Positions 49,401 to 61,902 of a stretch of DNA of 64,000 bases are shown piece by piece (position 1 is the first letter of the stretch; each line of letters opens with the position of its first letter). Source of the DNA: Luzula sylvatica (taxonomy: Eukaryota; Streptophyta; Magnoliopsida; Poales; Juncaceae); the NCBI GenBank assembly GCA_946800325.1, contig OX326957.1, forward strand, positions 56,646,977-56,710,976. Direction: 5' to 3'. The position numbers and the translations under genes are program-made. The notes under the pieces were generated by a model, which saw only the letters and a program-made list of their open reading frames with translations, had not been told where the DNA came from and ran no database searches.

Positions 49401-51497
49401 ACCCGGTAAGGGTGTGGAAGTGAATTCTTCAGGTTTGAGGGGTGAAAGTGAAAAATCGCCAACTGAGAATGAGATTTTGGTTAATGAGATGCTTCATGAG
49501 ACCAATGGTATTTCTATTGCCGATGGTATTTCTCTTTCTTCTGGTGGAGATATGGAAATCAAGGTAAATAAATTGGAAAAGAAAATATGTGGTATTTTGG
49601 TTTCCAGGATTTTGAAATTCATGTTTTGGTTGAAAAACTTTTGTTTTTAGGGGAAAGTAAAAGAGGCAATGGAGAAGGCATTTTGGGATGGAGTGATGGA
49701 GAGTCTAAAAGGGGAGAATCCTGATTATACACGAGTTTTGAGTCTCGTGAAGGAAGTTAGGGACGAATTATGCGATTTAGCCCCTAAAAGTTGGAAAAAC
49801 GAAATAACTGATCGCATGGATCTCGATATCTTATCCCAGGTAAATAAAAAAAGGCTCATACTCATACCGATTTTATTCATTCATTCATTATTATCTATTT
49901 TGTTTAATTATTTGACTTTTTTTTTGTGTGAAAAAGGTACTTGAATCGGGAATTCGCGATAGGCAATATTTAGGTCAAATTTTGGAGTTCTCATTGGGGA
50001 CGCTAAGGAAATTATCTTCTCTTGCGAACGAAGAAGAAATGAAGGTCACACATGTCAAATTGCTAACTGAGTTGGGAGAAATTTCCATTTCAGCCCCTGA
50101 GAACGAAAAGAACACCTCTTTCGTCCTTTCTCTTGTCAAGGGTCTTCGTTTCACTCTCGAAGAAATTCAGGTTTCCTAGTTTATTTTCCCTAAAATTTAA
50201 ATTATAATGTGTAATAAATATGTAAATGATATTCCTATGCTTGAATACATTATGAAATCATTTTGATGTTTGGAAAAATAGAAATTGAAGCAAGAGGTGA
50301 GTAAAGCGCGTATACAAATGCTCGAGCCACTGGTACAAGGAAAAGCAGGAATTGAATACCTCCAGAAAGCATTTTCTGACCGGTACGGACCCGCCTCTGA
50401 CGCATCGTCTGATAAGTTGCCTCTTACTGCCAGCTGGATTTCGGGCTTGAGTGCTAATTTAGATCAAGAATGGGGTGATTATTTAAATTCCCTTTCAGCT
50501 TTGGACACTAACAATGTGAGTTCTTTTAATTCTTTATATTTTGTTAATTTTGTTAACACAACAAATAATTTGAAAATGACAATTTAATTGTTGAATTCAA
50601 TTCAGGCTCAGCCTATTGTTACTACACTGAGAACAGGTGGCGCAATCTCAGTTAATCAAGCTCTTTCACTCGCCAATACTTCTTCAGGTATATATTTATT
50701 CTTTCTTATTCGTACAATTATTTTCGTTTGTGTTAAGTTATTAAAGTTTTACCTTTATTTTTTCTGGGGGAAAAGTTGAGTTACCAGAATGCAATGGAGA
50801 TATTATCGACAAGTTGGTACGATTAGGTTTATTAAAACTAGCAAGTGGCGTCGAGGGCGTAACCGTCAATTCGGTACCAGAGACATTTAAATTAAATGCC
50901 TTGAGATTGAGATCTATTCAAAGCGAGTATCAAAAGATTATTGTCATTTCAACAAGGTTAATTTATTTATTTCCTACTACATAATTAATTTAATTATCTT
51001 TATTGAGAGATTATTATATTAATTCTTAATTTTTTCTTTTCTTTTGCAGTATGTTGGTACTTAGGCAAATACTCATCAGCGAAAAGTTTCCATGTTCAGA
51101 AACCTCCGTCTCGGAAACCGCGCAGAAACTCGTTGGATTAGTGGACAGCTCAGCAGATGTGGGCATAGATGAAATTGTCGAAACCCTAATTAACACCTCT
51201 GAAAACCTCCAAAGCAAAAGAGAAATCATGACGAGAGTGCTCCTTAAAAGCCTTCAAAATGGAGATATAATCTTCAACAAGGTGTCGAGTGCCATTTACA
51301 CGGCTTTTAAGGCAATCGTACTTGCTGGCAACGGGGCTAAGGGTCGCAAGTTGGCTGAGCTGGCGTTGAAGAAAGTGGGAGGGGCGGTCTTATTGGACCG
51401 GGTTGTGAATGCGGGTCAGGTTTTGGTTAAGATGGCGGTCTTATCGGGTCAGGTTCACGGACTTTGGTATAATTTCTTGGTCCATGAGGAAATTTAA
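46451..51497 (+). CDS. T-complex protein 11 (TCP11)-like protein
   Basis: Thirteen exons: 46451-46645, 47135-47256, 47338-47583, 47905-48103, 48176-48285, 48360-49062, 49144-49563, 49651-49839, 49937-50170, 50282-50515, 50606-50687, 50776-50956 and 51050-51497. They total 3363 nt, 1120 residues, usual for plant members. The N-terminus has [12 protein letters not shown] and [17 protein letters not shown], then the typical ARPKPRSPS and [20 protein letters not shown] long Arg/Glu-rich coiled coil follows (about 105-290), then [20 protein letters not shown] and [15 protein letters not shown], which mark the start of the TCP11 domain that fills the rest. A Ser-rich linker lies in exon 7. The family is related to mammalian TCP11 and yeast SOK1, implicated in cAMP-linked signalling; the role in plants is not established. 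It is unrelated to TCP transcription factors. The CT-rich leader sits just upstream. Confidence 0.93.
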
Positions 51498-52011
51498 AAG
51501 GTGTAGGTATTCAGGGATTTCATATTTGTTGTTGTGTTAGTTGTGAATATGGAAATGTGAATGTGAATGAATGTTTTGTATATATTGTGGGACTCGTGTG
51601 CGAGTGTGCGAGTGGAGGGTTTAGCGCACAGGGTAATAATTGAATGGGTTTGATTGGTAAGGAGTTTAGGGTTTGTGTGTAAATTAGCGAAGACCAAGGT
51701 CGAATAAGGGCTTTGATGATATGATAGTAGATTAATGTGATGTGTATGAACTAATTAAAGTTGATATCCCTTTACAAACATGGTTCTAATAAATGTATGC
51801 AAAGATTTGTGTCACAATCTTCTCTTTTTTATTTTTACAATGTTCAAAGAAAATTAGGACCAGCTTAGAAATATGATTAAAACTTGTACAACTAGCATTG
51901 TATTCGACAAATGAATTATTATGTATTATTACAAACTTATAACCTCAAATGTATACAAAATTTTATACCTACCATTTAAATTCAATATAAATAAAATCTG
52001 GCTTGTTGTTT

Positions 52012-53003
52012 CTACACAACTTGGACCTCACTAACTTGAGTGGTATCAAGCGGTACCGCAGCCTCTACATTCGAGGCAGAACTGGAGTCCTTCTGTGGAA
52101 CCGAATCGTCCAAAGACGGTGCGGTCTGCACTTCGGCTGGAATTGAAGTTTCGACAAACTGAGCAGGTTTGAATTTGCTGATGTAGTAACTAAGAGGCGG
52201 ACCGGTGTACTTAACGGGTTCCACCTTGTTTGTGTTCTTGCTGACTTGAAGAAGGATTGAAGAAGCTGCGGCTATCGAAATTATGGCGAAAACTGCAGCC
52301 ACGCCTGCGGTGTTTTCTGATCCCTCTGATGATGTACCGGCCGAACCGGAACTTATCGCACTTTCGGCCACATAAATTGTAGGCTGGTAGGGTATAATTA
52401 AAAAAATGTTACGAATTCATTTTAATTGAAGAAATATGAATTATTTGAGAGGGATTATTTAACAGAGCTGCTATGTTGAATTGAAATGGCATAATTCAAT
52501 CTTGATTTATCTTAGCATTGTCTATTAATTTAATTAAATTTTACCTCGACGGAGTAAATATTAGTTTGGCCGGCGGTATCTTTTTCGACGTAACCGCTCC
52601 AGACTTTCTTAGCTTTAGGGGGAAAGGTACCCACTACTTTCGTATTTTCTCCTGCTAACCATTTCATGCTCAAATTTCCAACCTGCATTTTTGTATCGAT
52701 AACGTCTTTCAAATAATAACTCCAAACACTATAGTATATTTCTCCTCTTTTTGAGGGTTATCGAAGACTAATCGAAGCAATACAGAGCTAGTACGAAAAT
52801 AGATAAATTTAAAAAGAGAAGGGGAGAGATACCTCTTTATCAGGAGCGCACTCTTCGTCGTTGCAATCATCTTCAGCCGTTGACGAAGCACACGCGACGA
52901 AAAGATTGTTATGGCCCCTCATTCTCTGTGGCCATCTTGGGGTCTTGTTAGAAGGAAATGCACAACTATTCAGAGAAATCAATGATTTTGCTATGCATGC
53001 CAT
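52012..53003 (-). CDS. MPH1: Thylakoid MPH1-like protein (PSII maintenance)
   Basis: Three minus-strand exons, 53003-52833, 52682-52545 and 52383-52012, give 226 residues. The first about 36 residues are Ser/Arg/Pro-rich with few acids, as in a chloroplast transit peptide, ending near FVACAS. Next come a conserved acidic Cys motif (DDCNDEECAPDKE), a soluble segment (MKWLAGENTKVVGTFPP and GYVEKDTAGQTNIYSVE), one hydrophobic membrane segment (about 129-148) and a Pro/Ser/Ala-rich C-terminus with PPLSYYISKFKP. This arrangement fits the land-plant thylakoid protein MPH1 (MAINTENANCE OF PSII UNDER HIGH LIGHT 1), which helps protect photosystem II. The assignment comes from memory of the family; an MPH1-like paralogue is possible. 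A TATA box lies upstream at 53129-53134. Confidence 0.75.
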
Positions 53004-53128
53004 TAGAGAGAGTAGAGAAGATTTTTTTCTTCTTTTGTTCTTGCTCCTATTTTTAACTTGAGAGAGAGAGGAGAGAGAAGAGAGATTATTATAGGCTAGG
53101 ATTATGCGGTGAGGAACTCAAGTGGATG

Positions 53129-53134
53129 TATATA
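53129..53134 (-). promoter_or_regulatory. TATA box of the MPH1-like gene
   Basis: TATATA on the minus strand, about 126 nt upstream of the start codon at 53003. A GA-rich leader (53060-53085) follows, and a CACGT-containing element (gccacgttgg) lies just upstream, as is common in light-regulated promoters. Confidence 0.55.
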
Positions 53135-53444
53135 GGCCACGTTGGTTGCTCTTTGGCAACTAAATTTGTAGAGGTCCTCTTTGATACTAACTTCTCTTGG
53201 GCCTTATATAAAGCAAACTATTAGGCTTCACTAAAATGATAATTTGAGATTTAGAAAAATAAAATATACTACTCATCCCATTTAGACCACTTAATATCCA
53301 AAATATCAAATTAAGCCATAACTACGAACTAGAATAAAAGGATCAAACAGTTTTTCAAAAAACGAACGAAATTACTAAAAATTAGCTCTCGTTTCCCTTT
53401 CTTTCTGGTAGCAAAATAACCAGACTTAAACTGTCAAAATAAGT

Positions 53445-55825
53445 TTAAGCTTCTTTCCACTTGTTAGAATACTTGAGGAACGACATTGCTGGATTATCTT
53501 GCTGAGCTCTAACCCTAGTTGACCTACGCAAAATCGCTTCTTCTAGAAGAATCTTTAGATTCTCTTCTTTTGTCCTCTTCTCCAATCCCAAGCTGTACAC
53601 ACAAAATCACATTTTTTGTTAAGATAACAACCCAATATACCATTTTAACGTGTTTTATATCAATTACCATATTCGCTTATAAGACTTCTCGAGTTGGCTT
53701 TTGAGAGCTTTTTCCCTTATTCCTTTTGGGTTTAGTGAAACCATCAAAGAGTCGAGCTAATTACACACAAAAAATGATTAATCAAATGAAAAGTGAAATA
53801 AAATTTGAATTCGAATTTGAAAAGAGAACCTCGTCTTTGGTGGAGTAATAGCCCCATTGTTTAGAATCAGAGCTCTCGACAAAGAGTCTTCCTTCACCGT
53901 GAAAAAACCAATAACAATTGTAATTTCTATCTTTACCCAATGAATTTGTGCGAACATTTAATTTCTCAATTTCTCTGTCCAAATTCTGAAAACAAATATC
54001 CCGAAATAAGCATATGAATTAATCATAAATCTCTTCGAAAAAACAAATACCTTAGACACGCCGGAAACCTTCATCTTCTTCTCAGAGCTCTTCTCCTTGT
54101 TCTCTTTGTCAGGCTGACCAGTTTCGGCATTTTCTGACCCGTTTTCAATTTTCTTCACAATCTTAGCCTTTTCGATCTTTTCGGCCCTTAGAGCGGTTTT
54201 TTGTTTGACTTGCTCAGCAAGAAACTCTCTGACGGACCCTGTTGTCAGAGCCTCTTCCACTAACTCGCGCAAGATACTTAGCTTTACTTCACTGTCTAAA
54301 AGACCATAATGCCCTCTCTTTATGGGCGCTATACTTGCCGAGAATAGCGAGGCGTATTGTTCTCTCTCTAAGAAATCACATAGAAATTCTGTCCAGTTCA
54401 CTGGACTTATCTGCAAATTAACCATACAATTATATATAAGAAAATATATATACAAAAAAAAAAGAGGAAAATAAATTGACCTTAGATTTGCGCTTTTTAT
54501 TGGGAGTATTCTGAAAATAGTCTCCACCGTCTTCAACGAGTAAATGGAGAATTGTAGAATGAACCTCGAAAAGTAATATAACATTTCCTTCTCTGTGACA
54601 AATTGCATTTTCGAATTCTGAAAGAGAGAAAGGAAAAAGCCGCAAAAGCTTCGCAAAAGAGGAGCAGAAGTCCCAAACTGTGAGAAGATCCCCCACAGAT
54701 TCCATTGGAACCCTAAAATCACCACAAAGCGAGGGCCTTTTCGTAAATATCTCATCTTTAGGGCGCAGCTTGACCAAAAGGTCCTCGATGGGGTACTTGA
54801 TCTGTACCTTTTCTTCCTCTGTAAACATTCAACATAAAAAATTGTTATAATAATGTTAATATTGACTAAAAATTAAATAGTTCAAATGTTAAATTACTTA
54901 CTTTCCCCTTTTATTCTCTTATTTCTTTGTGCATTATCACCATTCATGTTTTCAGAAAGTGGTCTCTTTGACCCTTTAGTACACCTCATAAACCCGTTCA
55001 CAAAGACGAATTTGCCCTTCAACTCTTCAGGAGGATTAGTTTTGATTTTGTATTTCTTGACGAGATCTTCATTCACGATCCAAGGGGAATTTTGGGAAGT
55101 CGAGTCTTTAATAAAAATCTTTATGATCTTTCTAGCGAGAGGAGCTTTTTTTATCCGAACTAAATCTTCGGATTTTATAATTGAAGTGTTAATGGTTTTC
55201 TTCTCTTTGTCGAGCCAAGCTACTTCATAACTACTGGACTCTCCATTTGGGATTCTTTTGACGATCTTGCATGGGGCGAGTAAATTGTCTTTTTTCGCAT
55301 GCAATTCTAGCCCTTCAAATATGTACTCTTGCATTTCGGTCCATATTTTATCGACCAAAACAGATAAGCCTAATGTACCTGAAAATACAAGCAAAAAAAT
55401 GAAAATATAGCTTTTTGAATATCAAATGAAGAAATTTTAGTTACGAAATTGAACTTACTAAATTGAATCATGTTAAGAACTGGAGCGATTAATTCTTTGG
55501 GGAATTGTTGAATTTTCTCTGAAGCTTTTTGCTCAGTAACTAAAGCTTCTTCATAAGTTAGATTTTGTTTTCCTGTTATTTTACAAGTCCAAACTCTTTG
55601 TCTATAAAGATTCAGCCTATTCAAGTATTCTCTGTTCTAAGGTCAAGGAAACGAAAAAGGAAAGAAAGAAATAAGGGGTATATATGTAAAAATAAAATGT
55701 AATTAAGGATACTGGTAGTTTCTGAAAATCTCCTTTGTGAATCGAACTTGAAAAACGGTCTCGTTTGGATCCAAATCTGTTGGTGCGTCCATCAAGGCAA
55801 AAGGCTTTCTCTTGAAAAGAGGCAT
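53445..55825 (-). CDS. DDR4: DDT/WHIM-domain chromatin protein, DDR4-like
   Basis: Eight coding exons on the minus strand: 55825-55713, 55631-55459, 55378-54902, 54818-54481, 54410-54051, 53985-53830, 53756-53668 and 53592-53445, encoding 617 residues. The N-terminal WAC domain starts MPLFKRKPF and includes VRFTKEIF and RVWTCKITGK. A DDT domain lies at about 260-330 (FRVPMESVGDLLTVWDFCSSF, FPFSLSEFE). A WHIM1-like segment follows (NWTEFLCDFLE). A WHIM2/WSD motif with IEKLNVRTNSLGKDRNYNCY and RLFVES lies in exon 6. The C-terminus is basic (LRRSTRVRAQQD). WAC-DDT-WHIM proteins are ISWI chromatin remodeller partners; the compact size fits the plant DDT-related protein DDR4 rather than the large homeodomain RLT proteins. 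A leader intron separates the promoter from the start codon. Confidence 0.87.
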
Positions 55826-55838
55826 TGTGTTTGCTTAT

Positions 55839-56640
55839 CTGGATTCAATAACAAGGTTAGTATGTAATTAGTTACTTTGCTTGTTGATGTTATTGGATGA
55901 AATTATGGTGAAAAGATTCCAAATTTGCTTAATTAAATGACTGATTTAAATAACAAGTGCCAGCAAGGCTGTTCTTAATGGAGAAAATAGTATCAATTTG
56001 ATGTTTTAAGTTATGTATTTCCTAATAAGGCTTGACACCATGAAAACTGTGTGCATTGTATGAACTCTTGTGACTCGAATTTTAGGACATGATGCTTAAT
56101 ACAAGATATCTTGATCATTTATCCACTTAAATCTCAACTAGTGGAGAAAAATAGCTTAAAGATGGTAAATTGGTGTGGAATTGGAAATTTCTGGACCAAA
56201 AAAAGAACGGGGTTAAAGAAATCTCTAGTAAATTCTACAATATTGCAATAATTAGACCAACTAACTAAATAAATCACCAAATAACCCAATAAACAAACAC
56301 TAATTTACACAAATTCGTGTAAAGAAGAACCAAAAATCACAAACCCTAGATGAACCCCAAAAAATAATTTCAAACAACAAAAATAACAGCTCAAACGAAG
56401 CCACACTACCAATCAAATCAACACAAAATCAAACTGTACGAACTCCCAAAAATCGCCCATGACTACATACCGAATCCTAAAAACTAGCAAAAATACAAGT
56501 ATCCGTACAACCACACAAGTTACGATACTTTTAACTCGACGGAGTCTAAATTGTGTACCTCGGTCTCATCACGAAGCGATAAAAAAAACCATCAAAATAG
56601 TATAATTATACAAACAAAAGAATGCGACATTAGATCGTAC
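55839..56640 (-). other. Leader intron of the DDR4-like gene
   Basis: On the minus strand a donor (aaggag|gtacgatc) at 56640 and an acceptor (gaatccag|ataagc) at 55839 define an intron of about 800 bp. It leaves only 13 nt of leader before the ATG. The upstream leader exon (56641 to about 56770) is CT-rich. Confidence 0.6.
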
Positions 56641-56786
56641 CTCCTTCGCTTCGCGCTGTGATGCTCTCTCGTGAAGTAGAAGAGAGAGAGGAGCGAGGGA
56701 AAAACGAAATCTCAGACCGCGCTTGTTTTTCGCCAAATGGAGAGAGAGAGAGAGAAAGAGAGTGTGTAAGAGGCGCTCTCTCCAGT

Positions 56787-56794
56787 TATTTATA
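56787..56794 (-). promoter_or_regulatory. TATA box of the DDR4-like gene
   Basis: TATAAATA on the minus strand, followed after about 20 bp by a CT/GA-rich leader (56690-56770) and the leader-intron donor at 56640. Confidence 0.55.
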
Positions 56795-57129
56795 TTTTTT
56801 CTCCATATAGAATACTAACATAAACCTGGTCCATAAGAACCGTAATATAGTAAATATGGCTCCGCTTATTTTTACTACGCATGAACCGATGTGCCATTTC
56901 TAGATCATTTAATTTGTATATGGTGGAAATTATTGAATAGACTTGGTGTATAGTAGGTTTTATTAGTTATTAAGTGATTGTTACTTTGGTGTATATTTAA
57001 ATTTGTTTTCTAGGTGTTTTGGGGGATTTGTGTTATTTGGGTTGGAAAGAAATGTTGGTTATTTTTCATATTTACCCCTTGAATAAATGGAAATTACAAA
57101 ATTGGTTTCAATAAATAAGATTTTTTTTT

Positions 57130-59800
57130 TGTTTGTGGATATGAAGGAGTGTAATGTGTAATATCTAGTTATATTTTAGGTTTTTATAGTTGTTTTTGGT
57201 ACTAGAAAATCAAGTTTGTGAATATTATGTGCGGGTAAGTATGGAAAGTTTTGCAGTGCCGACGAGATACAGCTGTAAATCTTATCTTTTCTTCCAGACT
57301 GTAAAAGCATAACTGAATGTAGCAAATCTAAAGTTACACACAATGTATATGCGTTATGGAAAAAAAAAATTCCGAAGATGGATCATGCATTTACTGTTTA
57401 ATTTTTTTGTTTTTAATTCAGTCAAAATATCAATAAATTGTGAATTATGCAATATTTAATAAAATTTACATCCTCAAATTTGTTTTGATAATAATATTAG
57501 TTTATTATAAAAAAAATAATAAGCCTAGCAACATTTAGATTTGTAATTTTATATGTGGGTAATATATGGCATGTTTTGCAAGCACGCAATATAAAATTGT
57601 GAATGTTATATTTTCAACGTATAAAAGTTCAAATGGATTGATAGAAAATATACTTACACTCGTTGTGTTTGCAATTACAAAAAAAAATTCTATAGACGGA
57701 CCATGCATTTACTGTCAATAATGTACATATATTTTTTTTATCCTGTCAAACTATCAATAAATTACGAAGTGTACGATAAGTTAATAAGTTTGAGAGTAAT
57801 AATGTTCTTGGAAAAACATTTTAGTCTGGAGTAAATGCTTGTGTGTGTCATAAATTATTTCTTATCGTGATAACTTATTTACATATTTTATAATAGTGTT
57901 CACGTAATATTATGTGTGAAATATTTAATATATATGTGGTGTATTGAATTAATCATTAATTGTATAGTCGTTGCATATTGTCATAATATGTGATTATAGT
58001 AGTGGAATTTTAAAATTATAGTAATCAAATTATAATGTCTTTGGTAATATATAAGATGTCTAATACAGTGGATAGACATATATGAGATAACAAACTATAC
58101 TCGTATGCTAGTATATTCACAGTTGGCATTGTCAATTTTTACTAAGAATTAAATGTCAAATATGAATTATATATGTACTAGTCTTCAAAGATTACACATT
58201 GGGTTGACCACATTACGAGAAATTATAAATTTGATGAGAAAAAAAAGATAGATTTTTTGGTGGACGTGAAAAAAGTGTAGTATTGAGTATTCGGTTGTTT
58301 TCTTTTGATGTGAAGGAGTGTACTATTGAGAATCAGGTTCTTTTGTTAAAAAAAGTAAGTTTGTGAATACTTTATGTGGGTATGTATGGAAAGTTTTGCA
58401 GTACCGACAATTTACAACTGTAAATCTTATCATTTAGGTTGTCAAAGCGGAATTGATTGATAGGAAAACTAAAGTCACGCACAATGTATATATGTTACAA
58501 GAAAATTATTTTCGAAAACAAACTGTGCATTTATGGTTTAACAAATTTATTTTTAATTCAGTCAAAGAATCAATAAATTACGAATGGTAGGATAGTTAAT
58601 AAAATTTACATCCTCGAATTGTTTTGATAATTATATTAGTTTATTATAAATAAAGAATAATTGTAGCAAAATTAAAAATTATAATTCTATACGAGGTCAA
58701 CGCATAATATGTTTTGTAACGCCGAGAACATACATATTTATATTTTATTTTTTGTAGCTTATAAAAATTCAAATAAATTGATGGAAATTCCAAAGTTACA
58801 CACATTGTATACGTGTTCACAAAAAATCTTGAGGATAGTAGATACTATATAGTAAGTGCAAATCAATTATTTTGTTTTAATATATCATTTTTTGGGTATT
58901 ATTTTATTTTAATAAATACCGTAGCATAATTCATTAGTTATTTTTAATTTTAATATTTGGGATAGTAGATACTATATAGTAAGTGCAAATCAATTATTTT
59001 GTTTTGAAGGGCTCGAGAAGAAATTTCCTTTATGCAAGGAAATGATCAATGGTAAATGTCAAACAATTCTTTTGGGCCATGAATTGGACTTCTTTTATTT
59101 GGAGTCCATCAATTTGTTGGGCCAATTAATAGGCTATTTCGTGGCATGATAAAGTAAATCTAAACTTTTAAAGAGAGATCATTTGCAAAAGAGATAAAAA
59201 GTACTTTATACTATTTTCTTAAGTAATAACTAATAAGAAATAAGACATTATTTTGTTGGCGGATATGAAGGAGTGTAAAATTCAATATTTTATTATTTTG
59301 GGGTTCTTTATAGTTGCATTGTTCATAAAAATCTATTTTGCAAATATCTTATGTAGGCGACATATGATATGTTTTGCAAGATACAGCTGTAAATCTTATC
59401 TTTCTTAGATCGTAACGGCGTAACTAAATTAATAGCAAATCTAAAGTTACACATAATGTATATGCTTTATGAACAAAATTATTTCCAAAGACTGTTTCTA
59501 AAAATATAAATATATTTATTTTTAACTTAGTCAAAGTATAAAAAATTTATTAATTGTACAATAGTTAATAAGCGCACGTTCTCGAAATCATTTCGATAAT
59601 TATATACTAATATATTATAATTAATTGTAAATTAATAATTCTAGCAAAAAATTAACATTCATAATATCACATGTGAGCAATTTACGGCATGTTTTGTAAT
59701 GCCGAATAAATTTTATCCTTTTGAGTGTGTAGAATTTCAAGTAAACTGATAGCAAACATAACACACATTATATGCGTTACAAATATTTTTTTTTCTAATC
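57130..59800. repeat. Diverged tandem repeat region, about six half-units
   Basis: A module of roughly 300-400 bp recurs. It contains ggcatgttttgca-like, acacaatgtatatgcgtta-like and tcaataaattacgaa-like segments. The acacaatgtatatg motif falls at about 57336, 57651, 58477, 58798, 59451 and 59760, so the modules come in pairs about 315 bp apart, with pairs about 1 kb apart. The paired order suggests duplication of a dimer. A 45-bp repeat (gatagtagatactatatagt) also occurs at 58836 and 58964. No coding frame is present. Confidence 0.75.
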
Positions 59801-60502
59801 ACGATGGACCGTGTATTTATTGTAAAAGAAATAAAAATATTTACCGAAAAAATATATTCAAGAAGATATTTTATTTTATTTTTAAGAAAATAGAAATTAA
59901 ATAGTATGATTTTTAAATTATTTCAACATATTACAAGTTATTATTAACTTTGAGTATTGCCATGTAATTTTATTTTTAATAAATATCATAGCATTGATTC
60001 TTTTTAACATTTGGGATAGCAGATACTTATCAAAAAAATTATTATCTTGCATTTTTGTATGAGCAAAAAAAATTGCCCATAATATTATTAACTAGTATTA
60101 AAGATAGAGTATCACATAAGTTGATTTGCTTGTAGAACTCTTAACTTTTTTTTGCAAAGCAAGAAGATAAATAAGGTGTACAAATTTGGATTTTTCTATG
60201 GGTAAGTGAATATTAAAGGTATAAAAGTTTGGATATTCTGAAAAACAACAAAAGAAAATAACTGTAAAGTGATAACACATGCAAAGTTGCAATGTACAAG
60301 TATAGTGAACAAATTGAAAAGATACGGTCATAAATTTGGCATTTAATTCATATCAAATGTTACAATGAATGTTTTATTCTTTATCCAAATTTATTTTTTC
60401 GTGTTTAGAACCCTCTACACTTTGGAGGGAAAAGTAAGGATTTCATGATCAATTGCATTAATTAATCTTTATCTCCATGCAAAATAGGCAATCTTTTTGC
60501 AT

Positions 60503-60508
60503 TATAAA
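60503..60508 (+). promoter_or_regulatory. Possible TATA box of the Aux/IAA-like gene
   Basis: TATAAA about 245 bp upstream of the start codon at 60749. The distance allows a leader, perhaps with an intron, but no splice sites were confirmed. Confidence 0.4.
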
Positions 60509-60748
60509 TTCAATCAAAGTCATCATTTTTTCTTCATTCCCAATTTCAGCACCTAAAAAAAAAATCAAGGTATCCACTCTATTTTCCTTTTTTGTCTTGA
60601 TTAAACAAGCATAGTTTGTTAATTGTTATTTGTCGTTAAGTCGGTAGTTCAGTACTTGTCAGTTAAAGCGGGTCGTTTTCATTTATCGAGATTCATATTC
60701 TTTAGTTCGACTTATTTAATTCAATAATAAGTTTCCAGAAATCAATTC

Positions 60749-61459
60749 ATGGACTCGAGGAATCAAGGCGAAAACAACGAGATATTGTGCGAGAACAAAC
60801 TACCATCCGCAGAACCGGTCCAAAAACCTGCAATGCTTGTGAAGGTGAATCTTGTCGGTGTAGTGTTCACTAGAAAGATCAACTTGGCGAATTACGATAA
60901 TTATCAGTCGTTCTATCATGGACTCCACAAGTTATTTCGTAATTTCGACAAGGGTATGGGTTATTTTTGCAAAAAGAAAGTTCGGTTAATTTTTTCCTGA
61001 CTAAAATTTTCAAATGCTCGCACAGTTTATGATCCAAATGAATCTTCTGGAGAGCACGACGACGATCATCTTGCATTTTACTCTCTGAATAATACTGGCG
61101 AAATCACACTCATCGGTGGAATTCCATGGGAGTAAGACCAAATTACATTTATTTTTATTTATCTGAATATCATCATTATTTCATAATATTTTATGAATTA
61201 ATGAGAAGTATATATATGAGAAATAACGGTAATTGCAGGTCATTCGTCGCAACAGTTGAAAGGATATACATTGTCGACAATACGAATAATGCCGAAGAAG
61301 AAGATGGTAAAATTTATGATATAAATTAGTTTATTTTAAAATTATCGAAGTTTAAATATATAAGTATTTTTGAATTAACCTCGCAAATTTAGCGCAGATT
61401 ATTCGGACGAGGAGGCGGAGGAGATAGAAGATCAAGCTGAAGGAAATGTGGAAAAATGA
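60749..61459 (+). CDS. Aux/IAA-related protein with PB1 domain only
   Basis: Four exons, 60749-60953, 61026-61131, 61239-61306 and 61398-61459, encode 146 residues. Residues 29-115 match the Aux/IAA/ARF C-terminal PB1 domain (domains III and IV): MLVKVNLVGVVFTRKINL, YQSFYHGLHKLFRNF, and EITLIGGIPWESFVATVERI. The intron inside the PWE codon is at the place expected in Aux/IAA genes. The N-terminal 28 residues contain neither an LxLxL repression motif nor the GWPPV degron, so auxin-triggered degradation and TOPLESS recruitment are not expected. Basic-face residues K32, R42 and K43 are kept, but the acidic OPCA-type motif (normally YEDKDGDWMLVGD) is replaced by YSLNNTGEITLIGG. The C-terminus is acidic (DEEAEEIEDQAEG). 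It resembles non-canonical Aux/IAAs in concept (IAA33-type) but I cannot assign an orthologue. Confidence 0.75.
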
Positions 61460-61893
61460 AGTAAGGGATGCAAAAGAAGGAAGGGAAAATAACTAATAAT
61501 GATAATTAACTATTTTATCTTTGTAATATGTAGTATAAGAGAAATTAGAGAAAGATAATCCTACAATTTGCCAAAATTGCAAAAAATCACCTCATATTTT
61601 GAGAACTTAACAAAAAGTTGCAGTTAAAGGCTTATTGTGGGGTTTCTTTTTGGAGATTTCTCTTTGTAAAATAATAAAGAATAAAACTAAATTAAAGGCT
61701 AATAAGAACTTGTTCCTTGAAAAATGGAAAATTGTAATGGTTTTATATGTAAGATGTAAGTTCAAGGCTTGTTTGTTTTTATTAGATAGGCCCATTTATT
61801 TTATTGCCCGTCAAAGGCCCAACTATATGTAGGCTAAAAGTTTTGCTTTGACAATTTGAATAGTAAAGTAAGGCTGCAAATATGAAAATATTA
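61460..61893. other. 3' flank of the Aux/IAA-like gene
   Basis: AT-rich sequence that probably contains the 3' UTR of the preceding gene. No other feature was recognised; the overlapping short frames around 61607-61832 are unsupported. Confidence 0.5.
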
Positions 61894-61902
61894 TTTTAAT
61901 TA

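Noticed and set aside
46451..51497. TCP-family transcription factor
   Set aside because: The name TCP11 refers to T-complex protein 11. There is no bHLH-type TCP DNA-binding domain.
53445..55825. Full-length RLT/homeodomain-DDT protein
   Set aside because: No homeodomain, and at 617 residues it is far shorter than RLT proteins; the WAC-DDT-WHIM layout fits DDR4-type proteins.
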